A stretch of 64,000 bases of DNA from Sediminibacillus massiliensis (lineage in GTDB: Bacteria > Bacillota > Bacilli > Bacillales > Amphibacillaceae). The stretch covers positions 3,054,838 to 3,118,837 of the forward strand of contig NZ_LT732535.1 of the NCBI RefSeq assembly GCF_900156915.1. Direction: 5' to 3'. Under the pieces are notes generated by a model that saw only the letters and a program-made list of their open reading frames with translations, did no database searches and had not been told where the DNA came from. Positions 16,831 through 24,430 of this stretch are shown here, one piece after another (within the stretch, counting starts at the first letter, position 1; each line of letters opens with the position of its first letter). The translations under genes were made by a program, and so were the position numbers.

Positions 16831-17136
16831 ATGTACGTTGTCCATTCGATATTTGAAGTTCCGCCGGAAAAGGCCGATGAAGTAATTGCTATTTATAAAA
16901 ACAGGTCTGGTCTGGTCGATAAAGCGCCGGGATTCATCAATTTTTCTCTTTTGCAAAACGACCGCCAGCCTGGTGAATTGACGGTGCAGATTTTATGGGA
17001 AAAGAAACAGGATTATCTGGACTGGGTAACAGGGGAAGATTACAAAAGAATACACGAGCTCGAAAAGAAATATCCGGATAAAGAACTGGCTAATATTGTA
17101 CCAAAAGTCCATAAATATCAGGTGGTGGCTGAATGA
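16831..17136 (+). CDS. Antibiotic-biosynthesis-monooxygenase fold protein (HmoA/IsdG-like), 101 aa
   Basis: A ferredoxin-like ABM-domain protein: MYVVHSIFEVPPEKADEV at the start, then GFINFSLLQND and VQILWEKKQDYLDWVTG. Members of this fold include haem-degrading monooxygenases (HmoA/HmoB) and small oxygenases, usually dimeric. I cannot prove haem binding, as no obvious axial His in the usual place is visible. It is the first gene of a four-gene overlapping operon (stop/start ATGA with the next), so it probably serves the B12/STAS signalling module. Confidence 0.75.
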   Translation: MYVVHSIFEVPPEKADEVIAIYKNRSGLVDKAPGFINFSLLQNDRQPGELTVQILWEKKQDYLDWVTGEDYKRIHELEKKYPDKELANIVPKVHKYQVVAE

Positions 17137-17531
17137 CTTTGCAGAAAAGCCCCATTGAAAGCATTCTTGATGAAGTGGTCGCGGGCATTTACAAAAAATA
17201 CCCTCAATTACTACAAAGGTTTGGAGAACAGGGCAGACAAAAATGCAGGGAAGATAATCAGCATCATATCCATCACTTGGAAACCGCTTATCAGGTCGAA
17301 GATCCGGCAATCTTTGTCGATTATGCTATCTGGCTGAATGACATTTTATGCGTAAGAGGGATGAAGCCTGACCATCTTATCGACAACTTTGAAAGAATTG
17401 CCATTGCCGTGGAAGGAAAATTGGATCCTGAACAGGAAAAATCTTATAAAAAGGCACTTGAGTCGGCCATCACAGCGCTTCAAAAAAGAGAAGAAAGCAA
17501 GTGGGAGGAGGACTGTGATAATGGACTATAG
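17133..17531 (+). CDS. Helical His-rich protein of the B12/STAS operon, 132 aa
   Basis: No named domain recognised. The sequence is predicted to be all-helical and contains QHHIHHLE near residue 42, four histidines in five positions, next to FGEQGRQKCRED. The clustered histidines could ligate a cofactor such as haem; that is speculation. Its ATG overlaps the stop of the ABM gene (ATGA), and it overlaps the following B12 gene by 11 bases, which implies translational coupling and a role in the same complex. Confidence 0.7.
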   Translation: MTLQKSPIESILDEVVAGIYKKYPQLLQRFGEQGRQKCREDNQHHIHHLETAYQVEDPAIFVDYAIWLNDILCVRGMKPDHLIDNFERIAIAVEGKLDPEQEKSYKKALESAITALQKREESKWEEDCDNGL

Positions 17532-18171
17532 GTGGAAAGAATTTGCACAGCTCCTGCTAGCCGGCGAAGATGAAGGTGCGTTCAGGTTAATAAGCGAGGA
17601 TGGCAGAGATAGCCTTGCCATCTACATGGAAATCGTTACAAATGCTATGCAGTATGTAGGGTACTTGTGGCAAAATAACGAAATTTCTGTCGCTGATGAA
17701 CATCTTGCTACAAGTGTTTGTGATTTTGTTCTCTCACGTTACAGTTTTTCTTTTAGAAACCAACAAAAAAAGAAAATAGGGAAAATCATGTTTCTGTGTT
17801 TAGAGAAGGAACAACACATGCTCGGAACAAAGATGGCTGCAGCACTGTGTGAAGAGAAAAACTGGGACGTACGTTTGCTCGGTGCAAACCTTCCGTTGGA
17901 ATATGCCATATCTAGCGCAGAATCATGGGAGCCGGACGTAATCGGGTTGTCTGTAGCGCTTCATTACAGGCTGCCTGTTCTCAAACGGTATGTTAAAGAA
18001 CTGGAAGCTCTGGAGTTTTCCCCGAAAGTCATTATTGGAGGAAGACTTGCATCCACATATGATTTATATAATTACTGTAGTAAGGAAACAGAATTGTTTA
18101 AGGACCTTTATGCAATGGATGCATGGCTTGATGAATATCGACAGGAGGTAAAAGTAAATGGAGCAAGTTGA
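17521..18171 (+). CDS. Stand-alone B12-binding protein with CarH-type photoreceptor signature, 216 aa
   Basis: Residues 1-80 form a helical B12 cap domain, and 88-216 a Rossmann-type B12-binding domain. Cobalamin motif residues are present: E97-x-H99-x2-G102, Ser144 in GLSVAL and Gly173-Gly174 in IIGGRL. In the cap, Trp50 is followed after nine residues by Glu60-His61, exactly the W-x9-EH signature of CarH-type adenosyl-B12 light sensors. Unlike CarH it has no MerR DNA-binding domain, so output must go through a partner, most simply the STAS protein whose gene overlaps its end by 14 bases. ATG lies behind GGGAGGAGG. Confidence 0.85.
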   Translation: MDYRWKEFAQLLLAGEDEGAFRLISEDGRDSLAIYMEIVTNAMQYVGYLWQNNEISVADEHLATSVCDFVLSRYSFSFRNQQKKKIGKIMFLCLEKEQHMLGTKMAAALCEEKNWDVRLLGANLPLEYAISSAESWEPDVIGLSVALHYRLPVLKRYVKELEALEFSPKVIIGGRLASTYDLYNYCSKETELFKDLYAMDAWLDEYRQEVKVNGAS

Positions 18172-18919
18172 ACACTTACCTCTGCCATATTTCAAGATAG
18201 ACGAAAACTACCGAATCACCGCTATGTCGGAGGAATCCAAACTTAAATTTTTGCATGGAGATGGCCTTATGAGCCTTGTGGATGAGGGGAGCCAGGAAAA
18301 GGCAGCGAGAAATATCACACCCGAAATCCCAGTGAACAGTATCGAACTTGTTTTAAAAACAAAAAATGACCCAGCTGTAGCCTTTCAATTGGATATCAAA
18401 TGGTTCGAAAAAGAAGGTCACATTATTTGTCAGGAACCAAACACCAATGTCGGCAACGTTTCTCGGCAACTGCAAGGGTTGAGGGATCGTTTAGCGGAAA
18501 CGGACTTTGCTTTATTGGAAAAAAAGGAAGAGCTGGAGCAGGCTATTGATCGAGCGGATAAACTGTCGGGTCCTTTCATCCCACTTAGTAAAGAAGTCGC
18601 AGTAGTTCCTTTATTCGGCGACTTGTCTTCCAAAAAGCTTCACTCGATTTCAGGCGGAATTGTAGATTCTTTGTATCATTCAGAATTCCATTATATTTTA
18701 TTTGACTTTACAGTAGTAGGTGAAATCAGCAGATCCGGCATGGCCGCGCTGGAAGAATTGATTAAAACCATCGGAGTGATGGGGCAGGACAGCATTATAT
18801 GCGGAGTCAAACCTTTACATGCTCAAATGATCAATGATTTTAAGTGGCTTTTCAAGTCAAAGAAAATAAATAAATTAAGTGATGCAGTCCGAATGTATGT
18901 TGGTAAATCCACTAGTTAA
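18158..18919 (+). CDS. PAS-like/coiled-coil/STAS protein (RsbR-type), 253 aa
   Basis: The first 100 residues look like a degenerate PAS domain (LPLPYFKIDENYRITAMSEE at the start is typical). A coiled coil follows near 108-135 (LRDRLAETDFALLEKKEELEQ), then a C-terminal STAS domain from about 140 (IPLSKEVAVVPLFGDLSSKK, ILFDFTVVGEISRSGMAALEEL). The IPLSKxVAVVPLxG opening is what RsbR-family stressosome proteins show, and Ser in ISRSGM aligns roughly with the phosphorylated Thr/Ser of RsbR/RsbS. ACAGGAGG precedes the ATG. It is the likely output of the B12 module. Confidence 0.85.
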   Translation: MEQVEHLPLPYFKIDENYRITAMSEESKLKFLHGDGLMSLVDEGSQEKAARNITPEIPVNSIELVLKTKNDPAVAFQLDIKWFEKEGHIICQEPNTNVGNVSRQLQGLRDRLAETDFALLEKKEELEQAIDRADKLSGPFIPLSKEVAVVPLFGDLSSKKLHSISGGIVDSLYHSEFHYILFDFTVVGEISRSGMAALEELIKTIGVMGQDSIICGVKPLHAQMINDFKWLFKSKKINKLSDAVRMYVGKSTS

Positions 18920-18953
18920 AAACATCCGATCTCCAAAGAGAGACCGGATGTTT
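18918..18953. terminator. Terminator of the B12/STAS operon
   Basis: AAAACATCCG pairs with CGGATGTTTT, with an inner TCTC/GAGA stem, then a T run; it also borders the convergent gene at 18956. Confidence 0.85.
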
Positions 18954-18955
18954 TT

Positions 18956-19378
18956 TTATAAATCAAGAATTTGTGGCTCTTTTTCACTTGTATTCATTAA
19001 ACGGATTGTTTCTGGGGTGATTTTTAAAACAACATAGTTTGGATCTTCTGGACCGTCAAACCATGGATCCAGTTTGTCATTCCAAATCTTTCCCTTGATC
19101 TCCGCAGATTCTTCGATAGACGCTTTTCCCTCGATTTCCAGGTAAGAGTCGTCCAGGCCTTCTCCTTTATAACCAATAAGGATATGGACATTGTTATTTT
19201 GGTCGATGTCCTCTATCTTATGGGTGTCTTTATCTGTAGCTGAGTACAGAGTTAAGTTGTCATTGAAAAAGGTCATATAGCGGGAGAAAGGCTTGTCATT
19301 TTTTACAGTTGATAATGTCCCGATCAAATTACTGTCCAAAATATCTTCTGCTGTTTTTCTGATAGTGCTTTGTTCCAT
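18956..19378 (-). CDS. Pyridoxamine 5'-phosphate oxidase-fold general stress protein (YdaG-like), 140 aa
   Basis: A split-barrel flavin-binding protein of the general stress protein 26 family: LIGTLSTVKNDKPFSRYMTFF near residue 18, LYSATDKDTHKIEDI near 44 and the C-terminal APxx-like TPETIRLMNT. These proteins bind FMN or F420-like cofactors; the reaction is unknown. AGAGGTGAG precedes the ATG. A weak sigma-B-like promoter is present, in line with B. subtilis YdaG. Confidence 0.85.
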   Translation of the reverse strand: MEQSTIRKTAEDILDSNLIGTLSTVKNDKPFSRYMTFFNDNLTLYSATDKDTHKIEDIDQNNNVHILIGYKGEGLDDSYLEIEGKASIEESAEIKGKIWNDKLDPWFDGPEDPNYVVLKITPETIRLMNTSEKEPQILDL

Positions 19379-19421
19379 AAACTCACCTCTTTTTTCTTTC
19401 TTAATTGTATTTTACCTAAAT

Positions 19422-19446
19422 CCCCCTTTTAAAAACGGGTTTTCTG
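19422..19446 (-). promoter_or_regulatory. Weak sigma-B-like promoter of the ydaG-like gene
   Basis: On the minus strand GTTTTT, 13 bases and AGGTAA resemble the sigma-B consensus only partly (4/6 and 4/6). Confidence 0.25.
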
Positions 19447-19587
19447 TTTTTTGGGGAAGAAATAGAATATTTTATTGTGTTAAATAAGATCGATGATATA
19501 CTTGAAGTGCAGTCTGAAAACTGATGAATAGTTGGGAAATTTCTGATTCTTTGTTTTACGTGAAACATTATCAATGGAGTGATATAG

Positions 19588-19737
19588 ATGATGGTGACTG
19601 TTTCGATTATAAGTGTGATCATTGTGGCGCTTGTTATAGGTTTATCGCTTCTGACCACTTCAAAGGGTTATGCTTACAAACACACGATCGACCCTTTGCC
19701 ACAAGAAACGGAAGAGAAAAGCAATAACAATGATTGA
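19588..19737 (+). CDS. YtzI-like small membrane protein, 49 aa
   Basis: The N-terminal 23 residues are one membrane helix (SIISVIIVALVIGLSLLTT), followed by SKGYAYKHTIDPLPQE and a polar tail. The TTSKGYAYKHTIDP motif is the hallmark of the Bacillus YtzI family, whose function is unknown. Two adjacent ATGs are possible; GGAG lies 8 bases before the first. A terminator hairpin follows. Confidence 0.72.
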   Translation: MMVTVSIISVIIVALVIGLSLLTTSKGYAYKHTIDPLPQETEEKSNNND

Positions 19738-19741
19738 ATGT

Positions 19742-19782
19742 AAGCTGTTGTATCGGATAGTGTCCGGTATGGCAGCTTTTTT
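19742..19782 (+). terminator. Terminator of the ytzI-like gene
   Basis: AAGCTG pairs with CAGCTT, with an inner TCGGA/TCCGG stem, and ends in TTTTTT. Confidence 0.75.
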
Positions 19783-19847
19783 GCTGATGTTTAAAAGGGA
19801 TAAGGATGGGCAAGGAATAACTATCATACAATAGGAGCTGATAGTAT

Positions 19848-20582
19848 ATGAGGACGGAAACCAAATGGAAGCCGTGGGTAGCTACTCAAAAGTGGAATGA
19901 TTTGTTATTTATCCATTGGCCGGTACCATATGAATCGATACGAACTCAGGTACCTGACGAGTTCGAAGTGGAAACTTATGATGGCCAGGCATGGCTCAGT
20001 ATCGTTCCGTTTTACGGAACGTCTAATCGTTTTCGCGGCATGCCCGGACCCATTCCGTTTAGTTCTTTTTTGGAATTGAATGTCCGTACCTATGTAAATT
20101 ACAAAGGGGATTCGGGAGTTTACTTTTTTTCACTTGATGCGAGCAGTGACATTGCTGTAGCGGGGGCGAGAAAGTTATTTTCGCTTCCTTATTTCAAGGC
20201 GAAAATGAGAAAAGAGCGTAACAAGCATGGAATTTTGTTTACAAGCAGGAGAACGGAAAAAGGTGCCCACCCTGCCTCTTTTTCCGCCCATTATAAACCA
20301 ATTTCTCAAAAGTCAACTGCGAGAGAAGGGTCACTGACTCACTGGCTTGTAGAAAGGTATTGTCTTTGGACAATAAAGGGGGATAAAGTCTTGAAAGGGC
20401 CAATCAAGCACGAGCCTTGGGATGTGCAGGAGGCAATCCTTGATTTGGATATGGATGGGATGGCTGATTTTGTACCGGATTCTTTTTTGGAGGCGGAGCC
20501 GATTGTTCAATTTTGCCAGGAGAAAAAAGTCCGTTTTTTCCCGTTTGAGGAAGTAGGTAGAACGGAGAAGACTAGTATTTAA
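19848..20582 (+). CDS. DUF2071 family protein (YqjF-like), 244 aa
   Basis: The whole protein is a DUF2071 (acetoacetate-decarboxylase-like beta-barrel) domain: LLFIHWPVPYESIRTQVPDEFE near residue 19, then QAWLSIVPF, LNVRTYVNYKGDSGVYFFSLDA near 77 and GSLTHWLVERYCLW near 161. Its length matches YqjF. The reaction is unknown. AGGAGC lies 9 bases before the ATG. It is monocistronic, closed by a bidirectional terminator. Confidence 0.88.
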   Translation: MRTETKWKPWVATQKWNDLLFIHWPVPYESIRTQVPDEFEVETYDGQAWLSIVPFYGTSNRFRGMPGPIPFSSFLELNVRTYVNYKGDSGVYFFSLDASSDIAVAGARKLFSLPYFKAKMRKERNKHGILFTSRRTEKGAHPASFSAHYKPISQKSTAREGSLTHWLVERYCLWTIKGDKVLKGPIKHEPWDVQEAILDLDMDGMADFVPDSFLEAEPIVQFCQEKKVRFFPFEEVGRTEKTSI

Positions 20583-20596
20583 TCAAACGTTTGTTT

Positions 20597-20629
20597 AAAA
20601 CCCCCAGGGTACTAATCCCTGGGGGTTTA
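20597..20629. terminator. Bidirectional terminator
   Basis: AAACCCCCAGGG pairs with TCCCTGGGGGTTT between the convergent DUF2071 and iron-ADH genes. Confidence 0.88.
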
Positions 20630-20636
20630 CTTGTTC

Positions 20637-21803
20637 TTAAAGGCTTGCACGTAGGATCTGCAAGGAATCCTCTTTGTTCAATTTTTTGAAGTTGCCAAAT
20701 TCCGGATTGGCGACGACTGTTTTCTCGGCCATCAATTCGATGCTGTCTTCTGTAATGTCATAATCACGGAGCTGTGACGGCGCATCGATACTGTTCCAGA
20801 ATTCCCGGAGTTTTTCAATCCCTTCAAGACCGGCTTCTCTATCTGATTTTCCTTCTGGGTCCACATTGAACACACGAACAGCCAGCTGTTTGAAACGTGC
20901 CGGGTTTTCATCCAGACAGTGTTTCATCCAATTAGGGAAAATGATTGCCAGGCCACCGCCGTGCGGGATGTCATGAACTGCCGATACAGCATGTTCTAAA
21001 TTGTGTGTAGCCCAATCGCCGCGGTATCCCATGTTGACTACACCGTTAAGAGCCATTGTTCCATTGTAAAGAATGGTGGCACGATGTTCATAACTTTCCA
21101 GGTCATCGAGCAGCTTCGGAGCTGTTTCCATTACGGTAATCAGGATGGACTCTACCATCCGGTCCTGAAGCAACGTGTTGGTCTCATGGTGGAAATAGTG
21201 TTCCAAAGCATGGGACATCATATCAACGATTCCGTAAATGGTTTGATTTCTCGGTACAGAGAACGTATTAACTGGATCCAATATGGAAAATTTCGGAAAG
21301 GTATGTGGACTTCCCCATCCATATTTTTCGTTTGTTTCCCAGTTAGTGATGACAGAGCCGGCATTCATTTCTGAACCAGTTGCTGCAAGTGTCAGTACGG
21401 TACCGAATGGCAAAGCATCATCTGCAGGTGCCTGTTTCGTAACGATGTCCCAAACATCCCCATCATATTTAGCGCCAGCTGCGATTGCCTTTGTACAGTC
21501 GATCGTACTCCCGCCGCCGACTGCTAAAAGAAACTCAATACCTTCCGTTTTGCAGATGTCCACCCCTTTTCTGGCAGTGGAAACACGAGGATTGGGCTCT
21601 ACCCCGGAAAGTTCGAAAACTTCTGCACCAATTTCAGCCAACGTATTTTTAACTTGGTCATATAGTCCGTTACGTTTGATACTTCCGCCCCCATATACCA
21701 TAAGGACTTTCTTGCCGTACTGGGGTACTTCCGTCTTTAATTGATCTAATTGTCCTTTACCGAAAATCAATTTCGTTGGATTGTAATATGTAAAGTTTTG
21801 CAT
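20637..21803 (-). CDS. Iron-containing alcohol dehydrogenase (butanol dehydrogenase-like), 388 aa
   Basis: A group III alcohol dehydrogenase. The N-terminal NAD(P) domain has [14 protein letters not shown] and [14 protein letters not shown]; the metal site comes from [14 protein letters not shown] near residue 194 and [19 protein letters not shown] near 262, supplying the histidines for Fe2+. It resembles YugJ/YugK. Upstream codons are open, but AAAGGAGG lies 9 bases before the ATG of [10 protein letters not shown], so that start is used. Confidence 0.93.
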   Translation of the reverse strand: MQNFTYYNPTKLIFGKGQLDQLKTEVPQYGKKVLMVYGGGSIKRNGLYDQVKNTLAEIGAEVFELSGVEPNPRVSTARKGVDICKTEGIEFLLAVGGGSTIDCTKAIAAGAKYDGDVWDIVTKQAPADDALPFGTVLTLAATGSEMNAGSVITNWETNEKYGWGSPHTFPKFSILDPVNTFSVPRNQTIYGIVDMMSHALEHYFHHETNTLLQDRMVESILITVMETAPKLLDDLESYEHRATILYNGTMALNGVVNMGYRGDWATHNLEHAVSAVHDIPHGGGLAIIFPNWMKHCLDENPARFKQLAVRVFNVDPEGKSDREAGLEGIEKLREFWNSIDAPSQLRDYDITEDSIELMAEKTVVANPEFGNFKKLNKEDSLQILRASL

Positions 21804-21873
21804 GTTAACATCCTCCTTTACTGATATAATGCCGAACTGTGAAAAGGTTGTAAAGGAATATACTTCAGAACGG

Positions 21874-21905
21874 GACAGCAGCATATTCCGGAGAATGCTG
21901 CTGTC
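21874..21905 (-). terminator. Hairpin between the SDR and iron-ADH genes
   Basis: GACAGCAGCAT pairs with ATGCTGCTGTC just after the SDR stop. There is no T run, so it may be an mRNA-stabilising stem or an inefficient terminator between the two same-strand genes. Confidence 0.5.
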
Positions 21906-21910
21906 GGTGT

Positions 21911-22792
21911 TCAGGAGCTCACCATCGTTCCACCATTGACATGGATTATCTGTCCAGATACATAAGAGGAATCAGATGAAGCAAGATAGACATAAGCAGG
22001 AGCGAGTTCGTAAGGTTGGCCGGCCCGTTTAAAAGGAACGTCTTTCCCAAACGATGCTACTAAATCTGGAGGAAAACTAGCTGGAATTAAAGGTGTCCAA
22101 ATCGGCCCGGGAGCAACACCGTTCACCCTGATTTCCTTTTGGGCCAGGTTTTGGGACAATGCCCGGGTAAATGCCACGATTGCCCCTTTTGTTGCAGAGT
22201 AGTCAATCAATCTTTTGTTTCCTTCATAGGAGACAACCGATGTAGTATTGATTATGGCATTACCCTTTTCTAGATAGGGAAGAGTTGCTTTTGTTAAGTA
22301 GAAAAAGGCGTATATATTTGTTTTGAACGTGTCATCCCATTGTTGATCGCTGATATCCAGTAAACTCTCCTGAGGGAACTGTACACCATGGTTGTTGACT
22401 AAAATGTCTATTTTGCCAAAGCACTGGATCGTTTCAGCTGCGACCTCCCGGCAGTTGGAAGGTTCGCGTAAATCCTTCACCAACAGCAAACACCGTCTCC
22501 CTAAGGATTCAACCCGTCGTTTGGTCCGATATGCATCGCCATTTTCGTACTCATAGTAATAAACAATCACAATATCGGCCCCTTCTTTAGCAAAAGCAAT
22601 TGCGGTGGCTGCACCTATTCCGCTGTCCCCACCGGTAATGATGGCGACTTTGTTTTTCAGTTTTCCGGATCCTTTATATTCAGGGTCTTCAATAATCGGT
22701 CTTGGAACCATCAGTGATTCGATTCCGGGCTGTTGCGGCTGATGCTGGGGTGGGAATTGACTATATTTCTTGTATGAACGTGATTCATCCAT
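21911..22792 (-). CDS. Short-chain dehydrogenase (YdaD/YhxC-like general stress SDR), 293 aa
   Basis: An SDR with an extra N-terminal arm of about 45 residues rich in Pro/Gln ([17 protein letters not shown]), typical of the YdaD/YhxD group. NAD(P) loop [12 protein letters not shown] near 53, VNNHG near 132, catalytic Ser in TTSVVSYEG, then YSATK. The terminal [10 protein letters not shown] is also usual. The substrate is unknown; relatives respond to ethanol or general stress. AAAGGAGG precedes the ATG. Foldback copy 3 lies directly upstream. Confidence 0.9.
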   Translation of the reverse strand: MDESRSYKKYSQFPPQHQPQQPGIESLMVPRPIIEDPEYKGSGKLKNKVAIITGGDSGIGAATAIAFAKEGADIVIVYYYEYENGDAYRTKRRVESLGRRCLLLVKDLREPSNCREVAAETIQCFGKIDILVNNHGVQFPQESLLDISDQQWDDTFKTNIYAFFYLTKATLPYLEKGNAIINTTSVVSYEGNKRLIDYSATKGAIVAFTRALSQNLAQKEIRVNGVAPGPIWTPLIPASFPPDLVASFGKDVPFKRAGQPYELAPAYVYLASSDSSYVSGQIIHVNGGTMVSS

Positions 22793-22874
22793 CGATAATA
22801 AACCTCCTTTATGAAACCTATACTTTCTAAGTTTATGGCTGTTTCTTCAAAACTTGTTGCTTTTACACAAAAAC

Positions 22875-23358
22875 CATAAACTGCGACATAACTTCAGTGT
22901 GGCTTCCTTCCATCCTCTTCGTATTAAATGGTAGGCCAGCGCTACGGAAAAATACTCCCTTTCCGGGGGCAGCACCTCAGCCTCCTCGTGAGCAAAACGC
23001 ACTCACTGCGGGGTCTTCGGAAGCTGCTCTTCCCCCAGGAGTGTCGCATTTTTCCTCCGCTCAAGATAGACTTTCTGATCAAGTGAGAAGTGGTCCTTCA
23101 ATATATCTAACATGGGTTATTTCCTCTTCCTATTAAAGAATGCCATTAAAAGCTGCGGTAAAATGCGAGACTCCAACGGGAAAGGAACAGTCTGAAGACC
23201 CCGCAGTCGGCGCTTTTTGCCAGCGAGGAGGCTGAAGCGTTCCCCGTGGAAAGCGAGTATTTTACCGCAGCGTTGGGTTAGCACTCAACTAAAATCAGAA
23301 GGAGTGAAAACTTCACAAAATAGAATTGTCACTATGTCGCAGTTTCCCTCAATTGTGA
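22875..23358. repeat. Foldback repeat, copy 3 (about 480 bp, most symmetrical)
   Basis: The tips AAACTGCGACATA (22878-22890) and TATGTCGCAGTTT (23333-23345) are a perfect 13-bp inverted repeat. The left arm (CGCTACGGAAAAATACTC onward, then GGGGTCTTCGGA) is mirrored by the right arm (AGTCTGAAGACCCC, GGCTGAAGCGTTCCCC, GCGAGTATTTTACCGCAGCG), so one strand could fold into a hairpin of more than 200 bp with mismatches. It fills the gap between the SDR gene and the tetR-type promoter. Confidence 0.88.
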
Positions 23359-23438
23359 AAATGAGTTCGAGGAAGAGGGGGGTTAGTGTCGTTTTTGGTT
23401 TGCTTGGGGATGGTGATTGATTTGTTCAGTTTTTTAAA

Positions 23439-23467
23439 TTGACACGTGCTGTTCACGGTAATATAAT
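23439..23467 (+). promoter_or_regulatory. Consensus sigma-A promoter of the TetR/MFS operon
   Basis: TTGACA, a 17-base spacer and TATAAT match sigma-A perfectly. The spacer holds CGTG-N5-CACG, and CGGT-N9-ACCG lies at about 23495-23511; either could be the operator of the TetR protein. Confidence 0.8.
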
Positions 23468-23535
23468 GCACAATAGTCTCTTATAAAACTAACCGGTTCT
23501 GTATTGACCGATAAGTCATAAAAGGTGATGATTCG

Positions 23536-24420
23536 ATGAATGATAAAAAAATAAAAATTATGGAATCCGCCATAAAGCACTTCTCGAGAAAAGGGTATTT
23601 TTCCACATCGATGCAGGAGATTGCCGAAGACTGCCGCATTTCTAAAGGCTCTCTGTATAAATATTTTGATTCCAAGGAAGACCTGCTGATTCAATTGTTT
23701 GAGTACAATCATGGGAAAATGTTTGAAAGGGCAAGAAACATCCATTTAGACAACTCCTTGTCACCAAGTGAAGTGTTTATCAGAACCATTGTGATCGAAC
23801 TGGAGGGAATGCTCGAAAATCGGGATTTTTTCAACGTGTTGTATAAGTCCCTCCCTAAAAAGGACGATGGTCAAATTTTAAGTCTGATGAAGCGCACGAG
23901 GATGGCCATGATCAAATGGCACAAAAATTTGCTCCTGAAGGCATATGCGGAACAAGCAGAGCCATTTATTTGGGATTTGACCATTGCCTTTCAAGGAATG
24001 GTCAAAGAGTTTATCCAGATGACTGTCCAAGAGCGGAAACCAGTCCAGTTGGAAAGAGTGGCAGAGTTTATCGTCCATGCCTTAGATGCAATGGTAGAAA
24101 AAAGGCTGGAAGAAAGTCCTGTCTTCACCCCGCATTTAATGAAAGAATATGAGGAATTTGATTTTGAAAATCAAACAATCGACAAAGCCTTTACAATTGA
24201 TTCGTTAATATCTGAGTTAAAAGAAAAAATTGAGCAGCTTAATGTCCCGGAGGAGGAAAAACAGGAATTGGCAGAGGCGGTTGATTATCTTGCACATGAG
24301 AAAGAAGAGACGCAACCCCGGCCGTTTTTAATGAAATCACTGCTTCTCTTCCTCGAAAGACAAGAGGCATTACAAAGCATTGTCCACAAAATCGATAGAT
24401 CGTTAAAAGTTAAGGAATAG
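23536..24420 (+). CDS. TetR/AcrR family transcriptional regulator, 294 aa
   Basis: The N-terminal 50 residues are the TetR helix-turn-helix (AIKHFSRKGYFSTSMQEIAEDCRISKGSLYKYFDSKEDLL). The rest is a long ligand-binding part. At 294 aa it is about 100 residues longer than most TetR proteins; the excess is a charged C-terminal helix region (SLISELKEKIEQLNVPEEEKQ), as in YhgD-like regulators. It is followed after 10 bases by an efflux pump gene, so it is probably the pump's repressor. Confidence 0.9.
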   Translation: MNDKKIKIMESAIKHFSRKGYFSTSMQEIAEDCRISKGSLYKYFDSKEDLLIQLFEYNHGKMFERARNIHLDNSLSPSEVFIRTIVIELEGMLENRDFFNVLYKSLPKKDDGQILSLMKRTRMAMIKWHKNLLLKAYAEQAEPFIWDLTIAFQGMVKEFIQMTVQERKPVQLERVAEFIVHALDAMVEKRLEESPVFTPHLMKEYEEFDFENQTIDKAFTIDSLISELKEKIEQLNVPEEEKQELAEAVDYLAHEKEETQPRPFLMKSLLLFLERQEALQSIVHKIDRSLKVKE

Positions 24421-24430
24421 GAGTGATTAC

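Noticed and set aside
22793-22874. A sigma-B promoter before the YdaD-like SDR gene
   Set aside because: GTTT-type -35 sequences exist, but no GGGTAT-like -10 lies at 12-15 bases from them.
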